From Chromobotia macracanthus (Eukaryota > Chordata > Actinopteri > Cypriniformes > Botiidae): a stretch of DNA of 64,000 nucleotides. Shown piece after piece: positions 24,071 through 37,312 of the stretch. Made by a program: the position numbers and the translations under genes. Position 1 is the stretch's first letter, and every line of letters starts with the position of its first letter. Under the pieces are notes generated by a model. That model did no database searches, was not told the origin of the DNA, and saw nothing but the letters and a program-made list of their open reading frames with translations. Location of the stretch: the NCBI GenBank assembly GCA_036877525.1, contig JAZGTH010000008.1:10191001-10255000 (forward strand), read 5' to 3'.

Positions 24071-24392
24071 CCCAGCTCACACTTTTAGGCTGTAAGAACG
24101 TTTCCATAACATTTCCATAACAAAAACGTTAATGTTAATTTGAAATTTCTGGGAAGGTTCAAAACGTCTAGTTGTTTTAGTATTACATTATAGCTTGGTT
24201 ATTGGAGAACATGTACTGAAACATGTTCAAATTCTGTTTTTAAATGTTCTGCTAACAACTTAAGAATAGCATTTTTGATATATGAGATATAAAAGATCTA
24301 CTAACGTAACTGCAAGAATGCTTTTTGATAACTTTGAGAGAACTTTGACAGAACATTAGCCAATGTTCTGAAACAGCTCTCTGTTAGCTGGG
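24071..24392 (-). mobile_element. Family A MITE, near full length (copy 10)
   Basis: CCCAGCTCACACTTTTAGGC to CAATGTTCTGAAACAGCTCT, CTGTTAGCTGGG. Core CTAACAACTTAAGAATAGCA and ATATATGAGATATAAAAG are intact. At 322 bp it is one of the better reference copies. Confidence 0.88.
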
Positions 24393-26574
24393 AGGCCTTC
24401 TGGCTATAATCTACTCACTGCAAATAATGTTGCTGTGGTTTTAATAGTTTTGGGGCTATAACTACATCGAACATAACTACAACTACAAAACCACTTCTTT
24501 GAAATAGAAACTTGTGTTAACCAACGATGCCCATAAGAAAGATGAAACAACAATGAGATCTCCTTAATATTGCAACTGTTTCTCCTAAACAGAAACAGGT
24601 TCTTTGGACAGCCAATGGAGATTTTATTTCTCAGAGTTTTTTCCTAAAGGCCTTATCTTACATCTCTCAATATATCAAACATTCTTCATCAAATTCTTAC
24701 AGGACCCACTTATTTAAACTATGCCATCTTTTAACTGTACGCTCTTACTCATCTCAATGAATTTCTACTCATTTCAAGAGAAACAGAAACCAAACTGACT
24801 CTTTAAAGAATCATAATTGAAAGTTTCATAAATCTCCTGAGGTATGATAAAGAAAGCCTAGTAATAAAATTCCCTATTGAAATGAAATTGATACAAATGC
24901 TTTAACAGAATTTGTTTTCTTGCAAGCTGTTCCAAACACAGTGTGGGTGAACCTGGATATCATACAGACAGAATAAAGACCTTATTTGATGGACGTGAAA
25001 ACAAACCTCAGGTATGATGGATGTTCGGTACCTCCATGCCAGTTCCTTGAGTAAGACCCAACTAAATTATTTCCTTCAATTCCAAGACAAAACCACCAGA
25101 AAAACATTTCTTTAAATGAATGCACTGCTCATCATAGCCAAGAATTACAAACAATGTCAATTACTGTGTGAAACTTCTTTGTTTTGCTCATCTATGTAAC
25201 ATTTCTGTCTGAAACTTTGGGAAAAAAGCTGAACCCAGCATCATGTTAATCATAAAATTTCTTCCAGCATCCCTAAATTGCTACGTTGCGTTACCCCCTT
25301 GAGAGCAGCTCAAGTTAGTAATGCGAGGGTTAATGTCTGTGAGTCAGTCATTGTCTCATGCCGATCGCTGCTGTTTCCTTTGGAATCAGTTATTTCAACC
25401 CCTTGAATCACGTGTATGTAGCTTGTGGCTTCTAATTAGCATCAAAATGATGGTGTGTGCTTTATACAATGTGGCACTGAGTGAGTAAGTGAATGTGACG
25501 TTCATGTCTAAGGGACAAAACATAAATCAGACATTTTTGTGTATGGCAAGATGGAACCAGTCGCCCCCTGCGGTAAGACATCAACCCCATCCCCTCAAAA
25601 CTGATTATTGCATTTTAAATGATTTGTTTTATTTTTGACTTTTTGACACATTTTTTATTCATTTATTCATTTTTTATTCACTCATTTATGTTTTAAAAAA
25701 TATACATTATTTCAGATGTACATTACGTAATTTCTGGATATCACATGACATCCGGGGACTTCTTGCCCCAGGCGGGGGGTTATTTTAGCCCTGCAGGGGT
25801 ATTTATTTTTTCTACATTGGAGGATGCATTATTCAAACATGATGTATAACAACATAGGTTACAATTCTTCTGTAAATATACATTGTTCTTACGAGAGGCA
25901 GCTTTCATTATATTTTTGCTGCTGTTGGATCGATCAGTATCTTTGGTAACTGTATCCTTTTTTATATCTAGCTCTGAGGTCTGAGGCCAGCTCTTTAATT
26001 ATATCTTAACAGTTGAGCTGTTTTCAGAATCACACTGTTGGTCAGAACAGCAGATCAATGAGTTCAGTACAAAATTACAAACAGACAATCTCCCTCATGA
26101 CCGAAAGTCTGAGTACATCAAAGCATGGCGGTCCATTATCAAAAGAGGATGGAGATGTAATGTTCTGAGGTTCACTCAATGCCTCCAACTCTCAGCAATG
26201 TCTTCTTTTATCAGTCCTCAAAACTATTTGATTTCTTATCGGGACTCAAAAAGATGAAAAAGTGCCAGAGTGGTTTTGAGGCAAACTGTTGAAGTCTCAT
26301 AATTCGCTGGAAAGAAACACACCCCATCCTCGGTCGGAACAGTGAGTCTGAGTCAACTGATGAGTTAAAATAAACAAGACACCATTAACAACTGATATGG
26401 ATGTATTGTGCTGACAAGAATTAGCTTAATGGCTTACAAGCGTAGATGCGTATTGTAGCGTATTGTTACATACCTAATTATTGTCTTATTTAACAACACG
26501 TTGGTAAACAACAATTGGTGTTTCAATACAACGGTTCCAGTAAATTCAATGGTTTGTTTATCATAAAACTATTA
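24393..26574. other. Non-coding sequence, nothing recognised
   Basis: No open frame over 60 codons and no repeat seen in 2.2 kb; a T-rich patch lies at 25620-25690. Confidence 0.5.
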
Positions 26575-26727
26575 CCCAACCAGCAACATTAGGTTATAAG
26601 AACGTTCCCTAACATTCCATTAAGTAATAAAAACATTAAAAACTTTTTTTTACAAGAACTTTTTCATAACTTTATTAGCACTTTCAGAGAACGTTAGCCA
26701 ACGTTTTGAGAGCGTTCCCTGTTAGCT
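26575..26727 (-). mobile_element. Family A MITE, internally deleted (copy 11)
   Basis: CCCAACCAGCAACATTAGGT, TATAAGAACGTTCCCTAACA on the left; GAGAACGTTAGCCAACGTTT, GAGAGCGTTCCCTGTTAGCT on the right. The two ends are joined after AACATTAAAAACTTTTT, so about 180 bp of the middle are gone while both ends survive. Confidence 0.85.
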
Positions 26728-27752
26728 GTGTACTTTCTATGATTTTCTGCTCATACAGTATATGGATAAGCGGACGGTTCATTTTCAGTCTAGACACCCG
26801 GCCTTCCACATCCCGCGGGATCAAGTCAAGAGTCCGGCGAAGAAGAAAGTTCTTTGAAAATAAAACTGACTCTATCTGAGAGAGAATCTGTGAAATGTGT
26901 GGTCACTGTGCTTGTGTGCAGTGAATGAGGGCCTGCTTTAATCAAGAGCCATGTTTTTATTGGCCGTCCGCCTATTCTTTAGTGGTGCATGAAATTAGCA
27001 CTGCAAAGCACTTTGATGATGTTTTAGCCAGCGTCTATGGGAGCTTATATTTGCCCGTGATGGTAAAAGGTTTCTGCTGGGAAGTTTAGATTTAATCTTT
27101 GTTGCAAAGTAGATGTTTATTCAATTTCTGAGAAAAGGCCCTTTAACTTTTGTCAGCTAATAGCATCGTGTCTTTATCTCACACATTACTGAAGTCCAGA
27201 CTTGTGAAACATCATCTCAGTTACGCTGGTAATCAAAGTAAATCACTTTGTTTAGTAAAAATCCTTCAAGATTCTTCTCCATTTTTGAAGATATCCACCA
27301 CTGTTATGAAGACAATATAAGAAGGAAAACACTGCAAAACTAAGTTACTGTCTTTGGTTAAACAGTCATGCCAGACGGGGTATCGGTACCGCCACACTGT
27401 ACAGGGAAATTTGAGCACACTGTTTTAAGAGAGTATATGTCTATAGAAAACAAATCATGCTTACATCTGTAAATGTATTTAGGAGGTTAGGGTGGTGCTT
27501 GGATCCTTAATTTTGTCTCTGATGCTTACAAACAGAAATTGTCTTCACCTCAGGAGGTAACCATAGCAACAGTATGGTCTTCACAAGCACGTTTCATTTG
27601 GACAATAATCAGACAGAATGTTGACAAAACACAATTACTCTCGTCCTTTATCATTTTGATATATATATTTACAAATCACCAGAAACTTGACCTGTGTAAA
27701 GTGTTTTGATTTAACGTTTTGTCAGTTGTGCTGGGGTGCCAAAAAGACGCAC
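26728..27752. other. Non-coding sequence; candidate conserved element
   Basis: 26860-27080 contains CTGCTTTAATCAAGAGCC (a TCF/LEF-like CTTTAATCAAG core), TTTTTATTGGCCGTCC and GAAATTAGCACTGCAAAGC. It is repeat-free and looks like an ancient enhancer, but this is a judgement by eye. Confidence 0.35.
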
Positions 27753-27965
27753 TTACATTTACATTTTGCATTTATTTATTTAGCAGACGCTTTTATCCGA
27801 AGCGACTTACAAATGAGACAGCATTTAACAGTTTGCCATAAGAGCCAACAAGCCTAGCCTTCAAAGCTACATTGCACAGGTGGCAATAATTCTGGTGCTC
27901 GGTACAGCTGAACAAATTTAGAGGAACATTTTTCAACACTAAACAAGTTTTAACAATGCAAGACA
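27753..27965 (-). mobile_element. SINE/LINE 3' segment (family C, copy 2)
   Basis: Reverse copy of the element at 21.2 kb: TTACATTTACATTTTGCATT, TTAGCAGACGCTTTTATCCG, AAGCGACTTACAAATGAGAC, then CATAAGAGCCAACAAGCCTA and CAAAGCTACATTGCACAGGT. The opening matches the teleost tail motif very well, so this copy is the better preserved one at its 3' end. Confidence 0.82.
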
Positions 27966-30900
27966 AACCTAAACAGACAGTCTAAAAAGACTTTGTCCCG
28001 GAGTTTATGTAGGAATACTGTGTGATAATCTCATGGCCCTATGGTTAATTCCCCTACGTTTGAGAGGTTTATTGAATCATGGCTTCTAGTGTTATGAAGA
28101 AATAGTTGAGTGCCTCAAGTGAAAATCTCATTGTCCTACATTTGTTGAAGAAGGCTGGATTTAAAAGACATTAAAATGACAATCACAATGCTGTGTCTAA
28201 TTTGGAAGTCTTCGCTTAAATTGTGGTCTCAGTTGAAAGCGTAGCATTTACAATTGCGATGCCGTTTCTGACAGGTATTTTGATTGCAGACAACCCGTAT
28301 AATTCCTTTCTTGTACCTTTCCAGTCACGTCCTCAGATATCATTGTTGCCATTGTCAGCTTTTTTTCCATCCCAGCTGCAATTTCACAGTCATTTAACCT
28401 TAATTGGAGCCATGCAAGGACAAATATTGAACATTCAAAAGTAGAGGCAATTGTGTGAAAGATTTTCAAGAGGTTCACAAGTTTACTTCAACCTCACGAC
28501 TAAAGGAAAAAATGTCCCTGTTGGCTGAGATAGTTTTGTTGTTTAAAACGAGCCTTTATTGTTTGACAGTTAGTGCGAGACCTTGACTGCAAGCAGTAAT
28601 TTTTATAATCCAAACTAAATAGACAGAAATTGCACATCTTTGAAAGGATTTTGTGGCGCTGATAAATCTCATTCACAGAATACGGTTTTTGGTGTTTATG
28701 GGTCTTGGGCTTTGGCGCTATGGAGCAGCATAATCATTTAAACAATGGCTATGATTGATTATTGATTTCTGAGTGTTAAACAGTAACATTGTGTTCTAAC
28801 CAGTTTTCTGTCCACACTGAAGGCATGGTGCATTTTCTCTGAAGTGCAGTTGTGGTTTACATTTGTATCAGTCCATGTGTTCTGGGGAATCCAATCCAAT
28901 GACTTGGTGTTAGCACCGTGTTGACAGCAGTTGAGCTACAGGAACCCATGCAACAAATTCTCCATGCAAACGAGTTATCTCTGTTAACTAAAACAGACTA
29001 CACGGTTCAAAAGGTAAAGAAAAGAACTCATGCCTACCCATAATTCCATAATGCTTCGCCTTCATCTTTTTATGGTTTTGCATGTGAAACTTGAATTGTT
29101 GTTCATTTAAATAAATCTTAAATGAATCAAGAGCAGGATTTCGGTCCAGTGTGTTGTCAGTGTGGACATGCAATTTGGAGCAATACTGCAGAAACAGAAA
29201 CATCAAAACGTGGTTACACAATGTAAACCATTTGCCCCCTCATATAATGTGCAATGGATTGTGGTCACAAATCCAAAAAGAACAGAATACAATGACAATA
29301 TACAGTATACACTAAGTAGATGACAAAAAACTAAATTGCGTCTTGTAAATGTACCTCTTCAACAAAACAGTGCGTGTGGAAAAATTCATAAACATCCCTA
29401 GTTTACACAGCCACAATGTTTATAACATATATGTAGCGTATAGACACGTTTCTACAAAAACATGGACTCTTGCATCCTATAAAGGCTGTTTTTTCTTCTT
29501 TTTGAATAAATTAAAAGGTTACAAGCTGATTTTAAAGCAAGCGTGCCACCAGTGTATCCCACAGTGCTTTGCTACAGCGTACTTACAGCTGTTGCACAAA
29601 GAAACTAACAACAGCAGCAATGATAAAATTGATGATGCTGCCTGAAACAACAGGGCGCCAACAGCTGTGCTCGCACGCCTCATAATTTACATTTGATCAG
29701 ATCTTATTACCATGAAACAAGTCAAAGGCCAAAGAGGCAGGAGTTGAAACGTAATATATTTAGCAGATACAAATCTCACGGAATAGCTTGTTTTTATCAC
29801 TGAGAGTGGGAGAGAGAGAATGATGACTCTTCACCTACATGGAATTGAGATTTTCTGCTTCTAACTATCCACCGTGGATAGATGAAAGCACATATACTTG
29901 AGAGACATCACTATGACAGAAGTGGATATTACTGCTTGGCAGTAAAAGCAGTCTTGCACCGCGGCTGTGAAAAGGCTCTCCAGCCGTGGACTTTTGAAAG
30001 GCTGTCTGCCTCCACATGTAATTGGAGTCATTATTATATCTCAAAAAAGGCAGAAAAAATAGAAACATCCAGTACTAACAGATAGAATGTCACTGCCATT
30101 ACTCATTCTTAAACCTGGTGTTATGCACACAAATGCTGTCAGAAAAACAGATTGAAATTCTAAATGGCTCTATCCGAAACCAAAATCTAATGTTTATGGT
30201 GTCACAAAGAGATCTTTGAAAACGTCACCTTTGATTCATTTATAGGTTAAGAGAACATCTTTGGCACAGTTTTGAATAAATGTCAATACTGTATGCTGAT
30301 AAAATATTAACATACGAACATTTACTCAGGTTTAGATACCCCAGAATGAAAACGAGGTTGTTTACTCAACATTGTGTCATTCCCAACACGACACTTCCTT
30401 TCAGCCACAAAACACTAGAAGAAATGTCTTTAAAGAATTCAGTTCTTTCTCTATACAGTGAAACTGAATGGTGACTAAAATTTTGCCTGACATTGTTTGT
30501 GCATCATGGAAGAAATAAGCAAAGCAAAATTAAGATAAACTATAAAAATTTTGGTGGTCCAAAGATACATCCATTATGCATAACAAAGTATACGGTACTG
30601 TAAATACTTAAATATTGGTGTACTTAATGTTGTATTAGCTTCTGAAAATGGCTAAAACTACAATTTTGAGGAACTTTGAGGACAAATATCAACCCTGACG
30701 CTTTGAAATTTCAGTGTAACGTTTTCTGTGTATAAATAATGTGTTGTGTTAATATCTTTAAAAAAATCCATAGGACGAAGAAACAGTTGGTCTGACACAA
30801 AATGCCAAAATATTAGTCCTTTCTTTGAAATAACCATAATATTTTTCAGATTGTAATGACTGCCTTTTATACACAATAAACCATCAATGGTTGCGCTTTT

Positions 30901-31804
30901 AAAAATCGCCTCGCTCATGTAGTTGGCGTTTAATTAAACATTTCTGAAAAGTCTTGTGTGTTTTTACCATCTCCTGCAAGTTTACACAGACAGAAATCTT
31001 AATTAGAACTTTGTTTGGCTGTTCATTTATTCTTGATGAAAATTATTCTCTTCACATCTGTCTGCCATTAGTGGAAGCCCACAGAGATCTAGAAATAAGC
31101 CACATTTTGTTAAACTATAAAAAATTGACTCTGAAGGAGATGTTTTTACAAATAGCATCTCACTAGTTGCAGGCTTCAAACATTTAATGCACTAACTAAG
31201 CTATCCACTGAGTGTTTGACCTAGTTGCAAGGTTATGGATTACAGATTAAAGTGTTAAAGTAATCTTTAGATGTATTTTTATACAGCAGTGACCACACAG
31301 TGGTTTCCCAAACCAATTTTCATCAAAAGTGAAGGTATTATTAAAGTTCAAAACACTGTTTTGCGCTTGTATTTTTATACTTCATTGCTTGCCAATATCC
31401 CCAAAGCATTTCATGATTCAGCGCTCTTAACAAACACAGAGAACTACTGAAATAAGGATCATCAGATTATTTAGAGATTGGTTGACCAGCATATTGTTCA
31501 TAAACACAAGTCTGGTAACCGTAAAATGAAAATCTGAGAATGAATAACTAATAGGGTCAAAAAGGATTAGCAGGCTGAAACTAAAGTAAAAAAATAGCAA
31601 TGATTTAATGTGACAGAGTTTCATCTTTGCAATAGTTGAGTCAAGGGTACTTCATCTTAGCCTTTCCACAGTTGTGTTAAAGAGTCACCGATTCATCGCT
31701 GCCTTTGATTTTTAAACATGAGAAAATGTAATGTACTTCAGCGGTTGCTTCATAAGTGCAGAAAATCAATCCAAAATATATCTTTGAGTGCTCTTTGTAT
31801 ATAA
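27966..31804. other. Non-coding sequence, nothing recognised
   Basis: Long repeat-poor stretch. Open frames up to 98 codons (29349-29645) show no domain, signal peptide pattern or repeat. A hexamer-rich patch at 29930-30020 (CCGCGGCTGTG, CAGCCGTGG) is slightly GC-rich. Confidence 0.5.
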
Positions 31805-32143
31805 CCAGCTAACAGAGAATGTTCTCAGATTGTTAGCAAATGTTCTCTAAACGTTCTCTCAAAGTTATCAGAATATTCTTGAAGTAACATTGGTAGAACA
31901 CTTTTTTAACGTTATATATTATATCAAAAACATTACTCTTAAATTGTTAGTGGACCGTTTTAAGACGTTAAAGATTTAAAAAAGTTTAAGTTATGTTCTT
32001 ATAAAAAGCAATAATGCAAGCAATAACATTAAAAAACTGGACATTTGAAACATTCCTAGAAGTTTCAAAATAACATTTACATGTTTTGTTACTTAATGGA
32101 AACATTAGGGAAACATTCTTACAACCTAAAATCGTTAGCTGGG
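31805..32143 (+). mobile_element. Family A MITE, near full length (copy 12)
   Basis: CCAGCTAACAGAGAATGTTC to ACAACCTAAAATCGTTAGCT, GGG. All segments are present: CTCTAAACGTTCTCTCAAAG, TTTAACGTTATATATTATAT, TTAAATTGTTAGTGGACCG, AAAAACTGGACATTTGAAAC, TTAATGGAAACATTAGGGAA. At 339 bp it is the best single reference for the family's segment order. Confidence 0.9.
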
Positions 32144-33689
32144 CATACACACATGTACACGATATGTGGAATACCTGTCATTTTACACTGACTCCGATCT
32201 TTGCTCTTTTATTCCACTTTTAAAATGATCCCTTTAATAATAAAGGCTAGTTCACACTGCCCTGACAAACTCCTACAAGCAAGAAGCTATTTGTGAAAGT
32301 CTAATTTCGAAGAACTAAATTAATGTCTTGTCAATGTCATCTCAGCCTCATTCAGACATATTTCATGCGTCATCATAACACTTTTTACATAATTCTTGTA
32401 ATCTAGCATGATAGACAACTTTCGGAAGGGATGGGGTAGAAAACGTGCTGTCTGAGGTAAGAAACTATTTATATACCTTTAGCAGATATAGGTATATCTT
32501 CAACTTCCGTTTTGTTGTCACACTGCGTCTCGCTGTTCAGAAACCCACCATGAGCGCTCATTAAGATGCTGCGTTAAAAACAGCTACATTTTCCTGGGAT
32601 ACCCAAACGGCATTCCTGCCTACCGCATACAGATTGTTCCTACAGCAGTTGTTTAAAATTTAAACTTGTCATCCATGTTAAGATAAAACTAAGTACCCTG
32701 CAATTCCATGTTTCAAACACAGAGGGCGGTAGAGGCAAAAGTTACAGATTACAGCTTTAATCATACTAACTTAACATGTTAACATTAACATGTAACAGTC
32801 ATAAGTTTCATTTTGGTTTTAAAATCCTTCATAAATCCTTTTGGAATTATACACGTCAAAATAAACAGACATGACCTATAAGGTTGTGAAATGGATACTC
32901 TGGGTGTTAAAAACAGAGGAAAACACAGCATGAAGTCCGAGTAATTTGAGAATTTGAAAATCTAGAACCTGTTCACCATTTCTCTCGTTTTTTTAAATAA
33001 GACTGTACTCATAGCCTGTCACAGACGTTACTCTGATTTGCTCTCTAAGGCCTGTAGCTCAGTCAAGCGTTGGCTGATGTTTACTAGACTGTCACATGCA
33101 CATTTTAATGGCTCGTCTTGAACTCACCGATTCTAAATATCGTTCATCAAGTACGTCACATGGATTTTATGAAGCTGGCAACCGTTCCTGCATTTTTCTA
33201 TGCAAGTTCTATGTAGGAATTGGGTCGTCTACTCTATTCTTCTCTATTCTAAATCTGATTCTTCCAGTCAATGTAGAGCAATAGTACATCACAATTTAGC
33301 TATGTGCAGAGTTCATAAGCTTCAGAATTCCTCCATTATGCATTATGAGAAAACCTTATAACAACTGTGTGGCAGAAAATACCTTCTCATTTACACTATA
33401 CAGTATTACCGACAGCTTACGGCTTATCGTATATAGATTTGTTTTGTCTGTTTGAAGCTTCAGCAACACTTTGAATTTAGGTTGTTTTCAAAATGACTGT
33501 CTGTTGCTGGTGTTTGTTTCTAGGAATTTCTGTAGCTCTTTACACTGTTACTTACTGTTAAAGTGTTGGTCACTATAGCACATATTGTAACATATTCCCG
33601 TTTAGCTCAGTGTCATCACACTGCTGAGTGTCTTTAACCATCTGTGGGCCTGATGATGCACTCGATGTGTGAATCATCCTGCTGTCAGT
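32144..33689. other. Non-coding sequence; possible old DNA element
   Basis: From about 32240 (AAAGGCTAGTTCACACTG) to 32760 (AAGTTACAGATTACAGCTTT) the wording resembles a degraded fish DNA transposon, but I see no second copy here and no clear inverted ends. Confidence 0.3.
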
Positions 33690-34045
33690 CATGATACTGT
33701 CTGAACACAGCTGAGAAAACTTATTGAAAACGTATTCAAAATATACAGAAATCCAATCCAAAAGCCTGCGTTTACAACTGCAACAAAAAAAACAAAAATG
33801 TCCTCACATCTGACACAGATCAGATATTTCTGTATGTGTAAACAAAAAAATGCACCAGATGTGATTTTTACACAGCTGGTCTGAGTCACTTCCAAATGTG
33901 GATTTAAATCAGATCCAATTCTGATAAGTGAACATCTGACCTGGGTGTAAACGCCTATATATGTTTCCTGCTAGTAATGACATCACCATTCTGCGACGGA
34001 TTGCGTCGCAATCCATTTTGCATCCGTTGCACATGGCAAATGGCT
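33690..34045. repeat. Probable dispersed repeat of unknown class
   Basis: Repeated sub-motifs CATCTGAC and GTGTAAAC, with CAGATCAGATATTTCTG and AATCAGATCCAATTCTGATA, suggest a decayed foldback element. Near the end lies a perfect 8 bp palindrome GGATTGCG-T-CGCAATCC (33998-34014). No second copy in the window. Confidence 0.35.
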
Positions 34046-37000
34046 GTTTTGTAAATGTAAACAAGCAGGACAAAAAAATTCGATATAGTGAAAAAATTGG
34101 GTGAATCTGTGCATTAAGCATTGTAGTGCAGATGCAGCCTCTGTTGAAACTGTGTCTGACATGTTTAAAATGGTACTTTTATTGATTTAAAATCATTGCG
34201 AACTTCTAGTGAGTGTGATTTAGAAATGTTCTGGTGTTGAAATGTGGAACACAAACACTAAGAATACTGGATGAAAGTGTTATAATTATAAAGAATAAGC
34301 ATGAAGGGTGGACAGACTCCTTTGCATTCGCCTCATGGAGAAGATGAAAGATTATCTTTGTTCTTCTATTCATGGAGTCTCTTCCTCCAAGGTGTGATGA
34401 TCAAAGACAGCTGCAACCAGAAGCATTCCTCTGGTAGACCTTCCCAGTAACCAGTGAAACCTGCCAAGACCTTACATGTGACGAATAAATGCACAATTGC
34501 ACTGAATGTTAAAAATAAAGACCTTTGGTGACAATATTTACAGTGGCGACTATATTTTAATTATATAACTGTATTCAGATCTGTAGCTTGGACAAAGTGG
34601 TCACTCTCAGTGTCCAGGTTCCTGGATCAATGCAACATTCAGTTAAGAACTGGGGACTGTACTAACACTTGAAAATAGTTCTTATGGAAAACGGCTGTTA
34701 AATTCATAGTGCATAGTCAATTTTTATACATTCAACTATATAAATGAATTTATACAGTAATAATGTCAGTTCCAATTCAACAGTGTACAGACCTACATTT
34801 ACTTGTACAGTGATATTAACTCCATGATTTATAATTAAAATGAATCATAATTCATTTAACTTCAGTACTGAAATTTTCATTACTACGTTTATCTATTTTA
34901 TAAAAGTTTATTACCAATCCCAAAAGTCCAATCTCAATCTCCAGTTTCGGAGAGAACTGCTGTCATTAAAGGAGGATTTTTGTGGAAAAACAAACATTGT
35001 GGCTTTGTGGTGCAATGAAAACATTTAACATCTGAACGTTGGCTCAACCGGTTGGAGGCAGAAATGGCTGTTCATTTTTCAGGAAAAATCATTATTTTTG
35101 CAATTCCATTTGGTGCCTCTAATGGCACAAAACTTCACTTCTGTTTAAATTCACAGGTTTGTCTTAATGCTTCACCTGGATACTAAGATATTGTCAGACA
35201 GCGGCTGTGTCCTGAACAGCACAACTGATGTGCACTTGCGGATTTATGATGGCCACTAGTGCCCTTTTAGTGACCTCTCACTGGACCCTGAACAGAAGAC
35301 AAAACAGAATGTTAAAGAAAGTCAGTAACCCATGGATCTGCATTAGCTGGTGATTTTGAGCAAAATTTTAGAGCAAGGTTTTGTAAGTATTTTGCCTATA
35401 CACAACAAACTGTGTATAAGGTGCAAAGTATTTTAACACTGAAAGACTGAAAAAACTTTAACATCTACTGTATAATGTCAGCTTTACCAATGACATCTTC
35501 AGTGTGGACTCAAAATTTGAATCAGGTAACAAGTGATTCGAAAGTCAGCAGTTGCACTTACAAATAAGATGTTTTTGCATGGATTGGAAGCAGTTGGGAA
35601 AGATTGAAAGTCAAATAAATGAATGCATTTCTTGTACTTATAGGAACAGGAATGTTTGCACAGACGCATATAAGGCAGTCTTGACAGATTGGCCACTGAG
35701 CAGCATGACAGCTGCCTCCTTATTCCCCACTAGCATGCAGACTCACAAGGGCCTATTGGCTGTCAATCAAATGGAATTTCTAAATATTACAAGCATGAGG
35801 GGAATATATGTGGACTATAGCAATCACTGCAAGTACAGCTGAGCTGCCACAATGATGGAATCCATAGGCACTGAGCTTGAAACGTAGGAAATGAAGATTT
35901 GATTCCTATGTGCAAGAGAGAATTGTGGGATTTTGTGTCTCAGCAAGGCTGAGAGGAGAATTTGTTAAGAATGAATTGCACACACTGTTTATTTTCAGGG
36001 GCTGTCTGCGTTGTTTTAGTACCTCATTCACTAATTAATTATGTAGAATGGCCCAAAAATCTGTTCTGATCTGTTTCCTGCCTTGCAGGCTGGATTGTGG
36101 GGCTGCAGCTTGGCTAGGCCTACACCACACCACTGTGCTTCAGACACCTGAATCTGTGCTCGACTGCACCTTATCATCTGCTTATGATGCTTTTCTTCAT
36201 CATTTGATCGTCCTTTAAAAAATTACTACTGCCATGATCGCAAGAAAAGGAATGAAATTCTGTTTACTATCTGCTTTTCACAGGTGGTGTGAGGATTACA
36301 TTAACTGGGCAGGCAAAAACATGGTTTGTGCATTAAGCACTACACAGGCATTCCTGAAACCAGTTAAAAAAACAATAAATAACTTGAAGCACATGCGACA
36401 TTTGATTGGTTGCATTTTTAGAAAAAAGCTCAATATCTCAGATTCAGCTATAATGCATTTTGTTTCTCAACTAAATAAATAGACATTTATAGGATTAATT
36501 CATTCTTCTCTAATAATATCTGCTCATTTCTACTAATATATGCTACAAAATATTTTGGAAATGTGAGTCACAGTCCAACCATTTTCAGGTTATTAAAGTC
36601 AATACTAATAATTGTATATATATATATATAAATATATTCGGTCAATACTTCAGAAAAAAACACATTCTAACAGTTTATATACTGTAAGTGTTCAGCTGAC
36701 TTCACTTTGCTGCTGCACAAATTCTTACATATAAATTCTTAGGATGTCCAAAAAAAATATCTGCAGCGACATAAACTGCCTTGAGCAAAGCCTATATTTA
36801 ACTCTGTCACAAAGTCTAGGAAAGGAAACAGACCCTGGAGAAAGAAGAACTGGGTAGAGTTTTGACTTAAGAAAGCGAGCTTTGACCCTAATGCAAATCC
36901 ACATGTGCACTTAAAGTACACAATCAGGCTGTGAAAACAAAGGCACTGTGTTTGTGTCAGTCTGAATGACTCTAAAGCTGTGACCACCCTGTGCTGTTTT

Positions 37001-37255
37001 AACAGAGGTAATTAAACCATCCTGACGATCAACAGCTGATTTCTGCAAACAATTGATATGCCACAGCACCTCTGCAGTCGATACATCTGCGTGAAGTCTA
37101 ATTGCAAAGTGTTTGTTACACTTGACAGGATACCCACTTTAGCAATAATCTCAGCCGGTTTTATTGATCTGTGCTCAGTGGGGGCTTGTGTTCCACTGCA
37201 TGAACACAGTGTATGTGGGAGACCACAGCCAAGAAAGTGACCTCGTCTATCAGAC

Positions 37256-37259
<4 letters not shown>
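34046..37259. other. Non-coding sequence, nothing recognised
   Basis: Repeat-poor, with a short (TA)n at 36615-36631. Open frames up to 96 codons look random. Confidence 0.5.

Positions 37260-37309
<50 letters not shown>
37260..37309. repeat. (AG)25 microsatellite
   Basis: Fifty bases of uninterrupted GA/AG. It opens long frames on both strands (Arg-Glu and Ser-Leu runs) that are artefacts. Confidence 0.95.

Positions 37310-37312
<3 letters not shown>

Noticed and set aside
33049..33085. GGCCTGTAGCTCAGTCAAGCG resembles the start of a tRNA gene
   Set aside because: No B box, acceptor stem partner or T arm within 100 bp.
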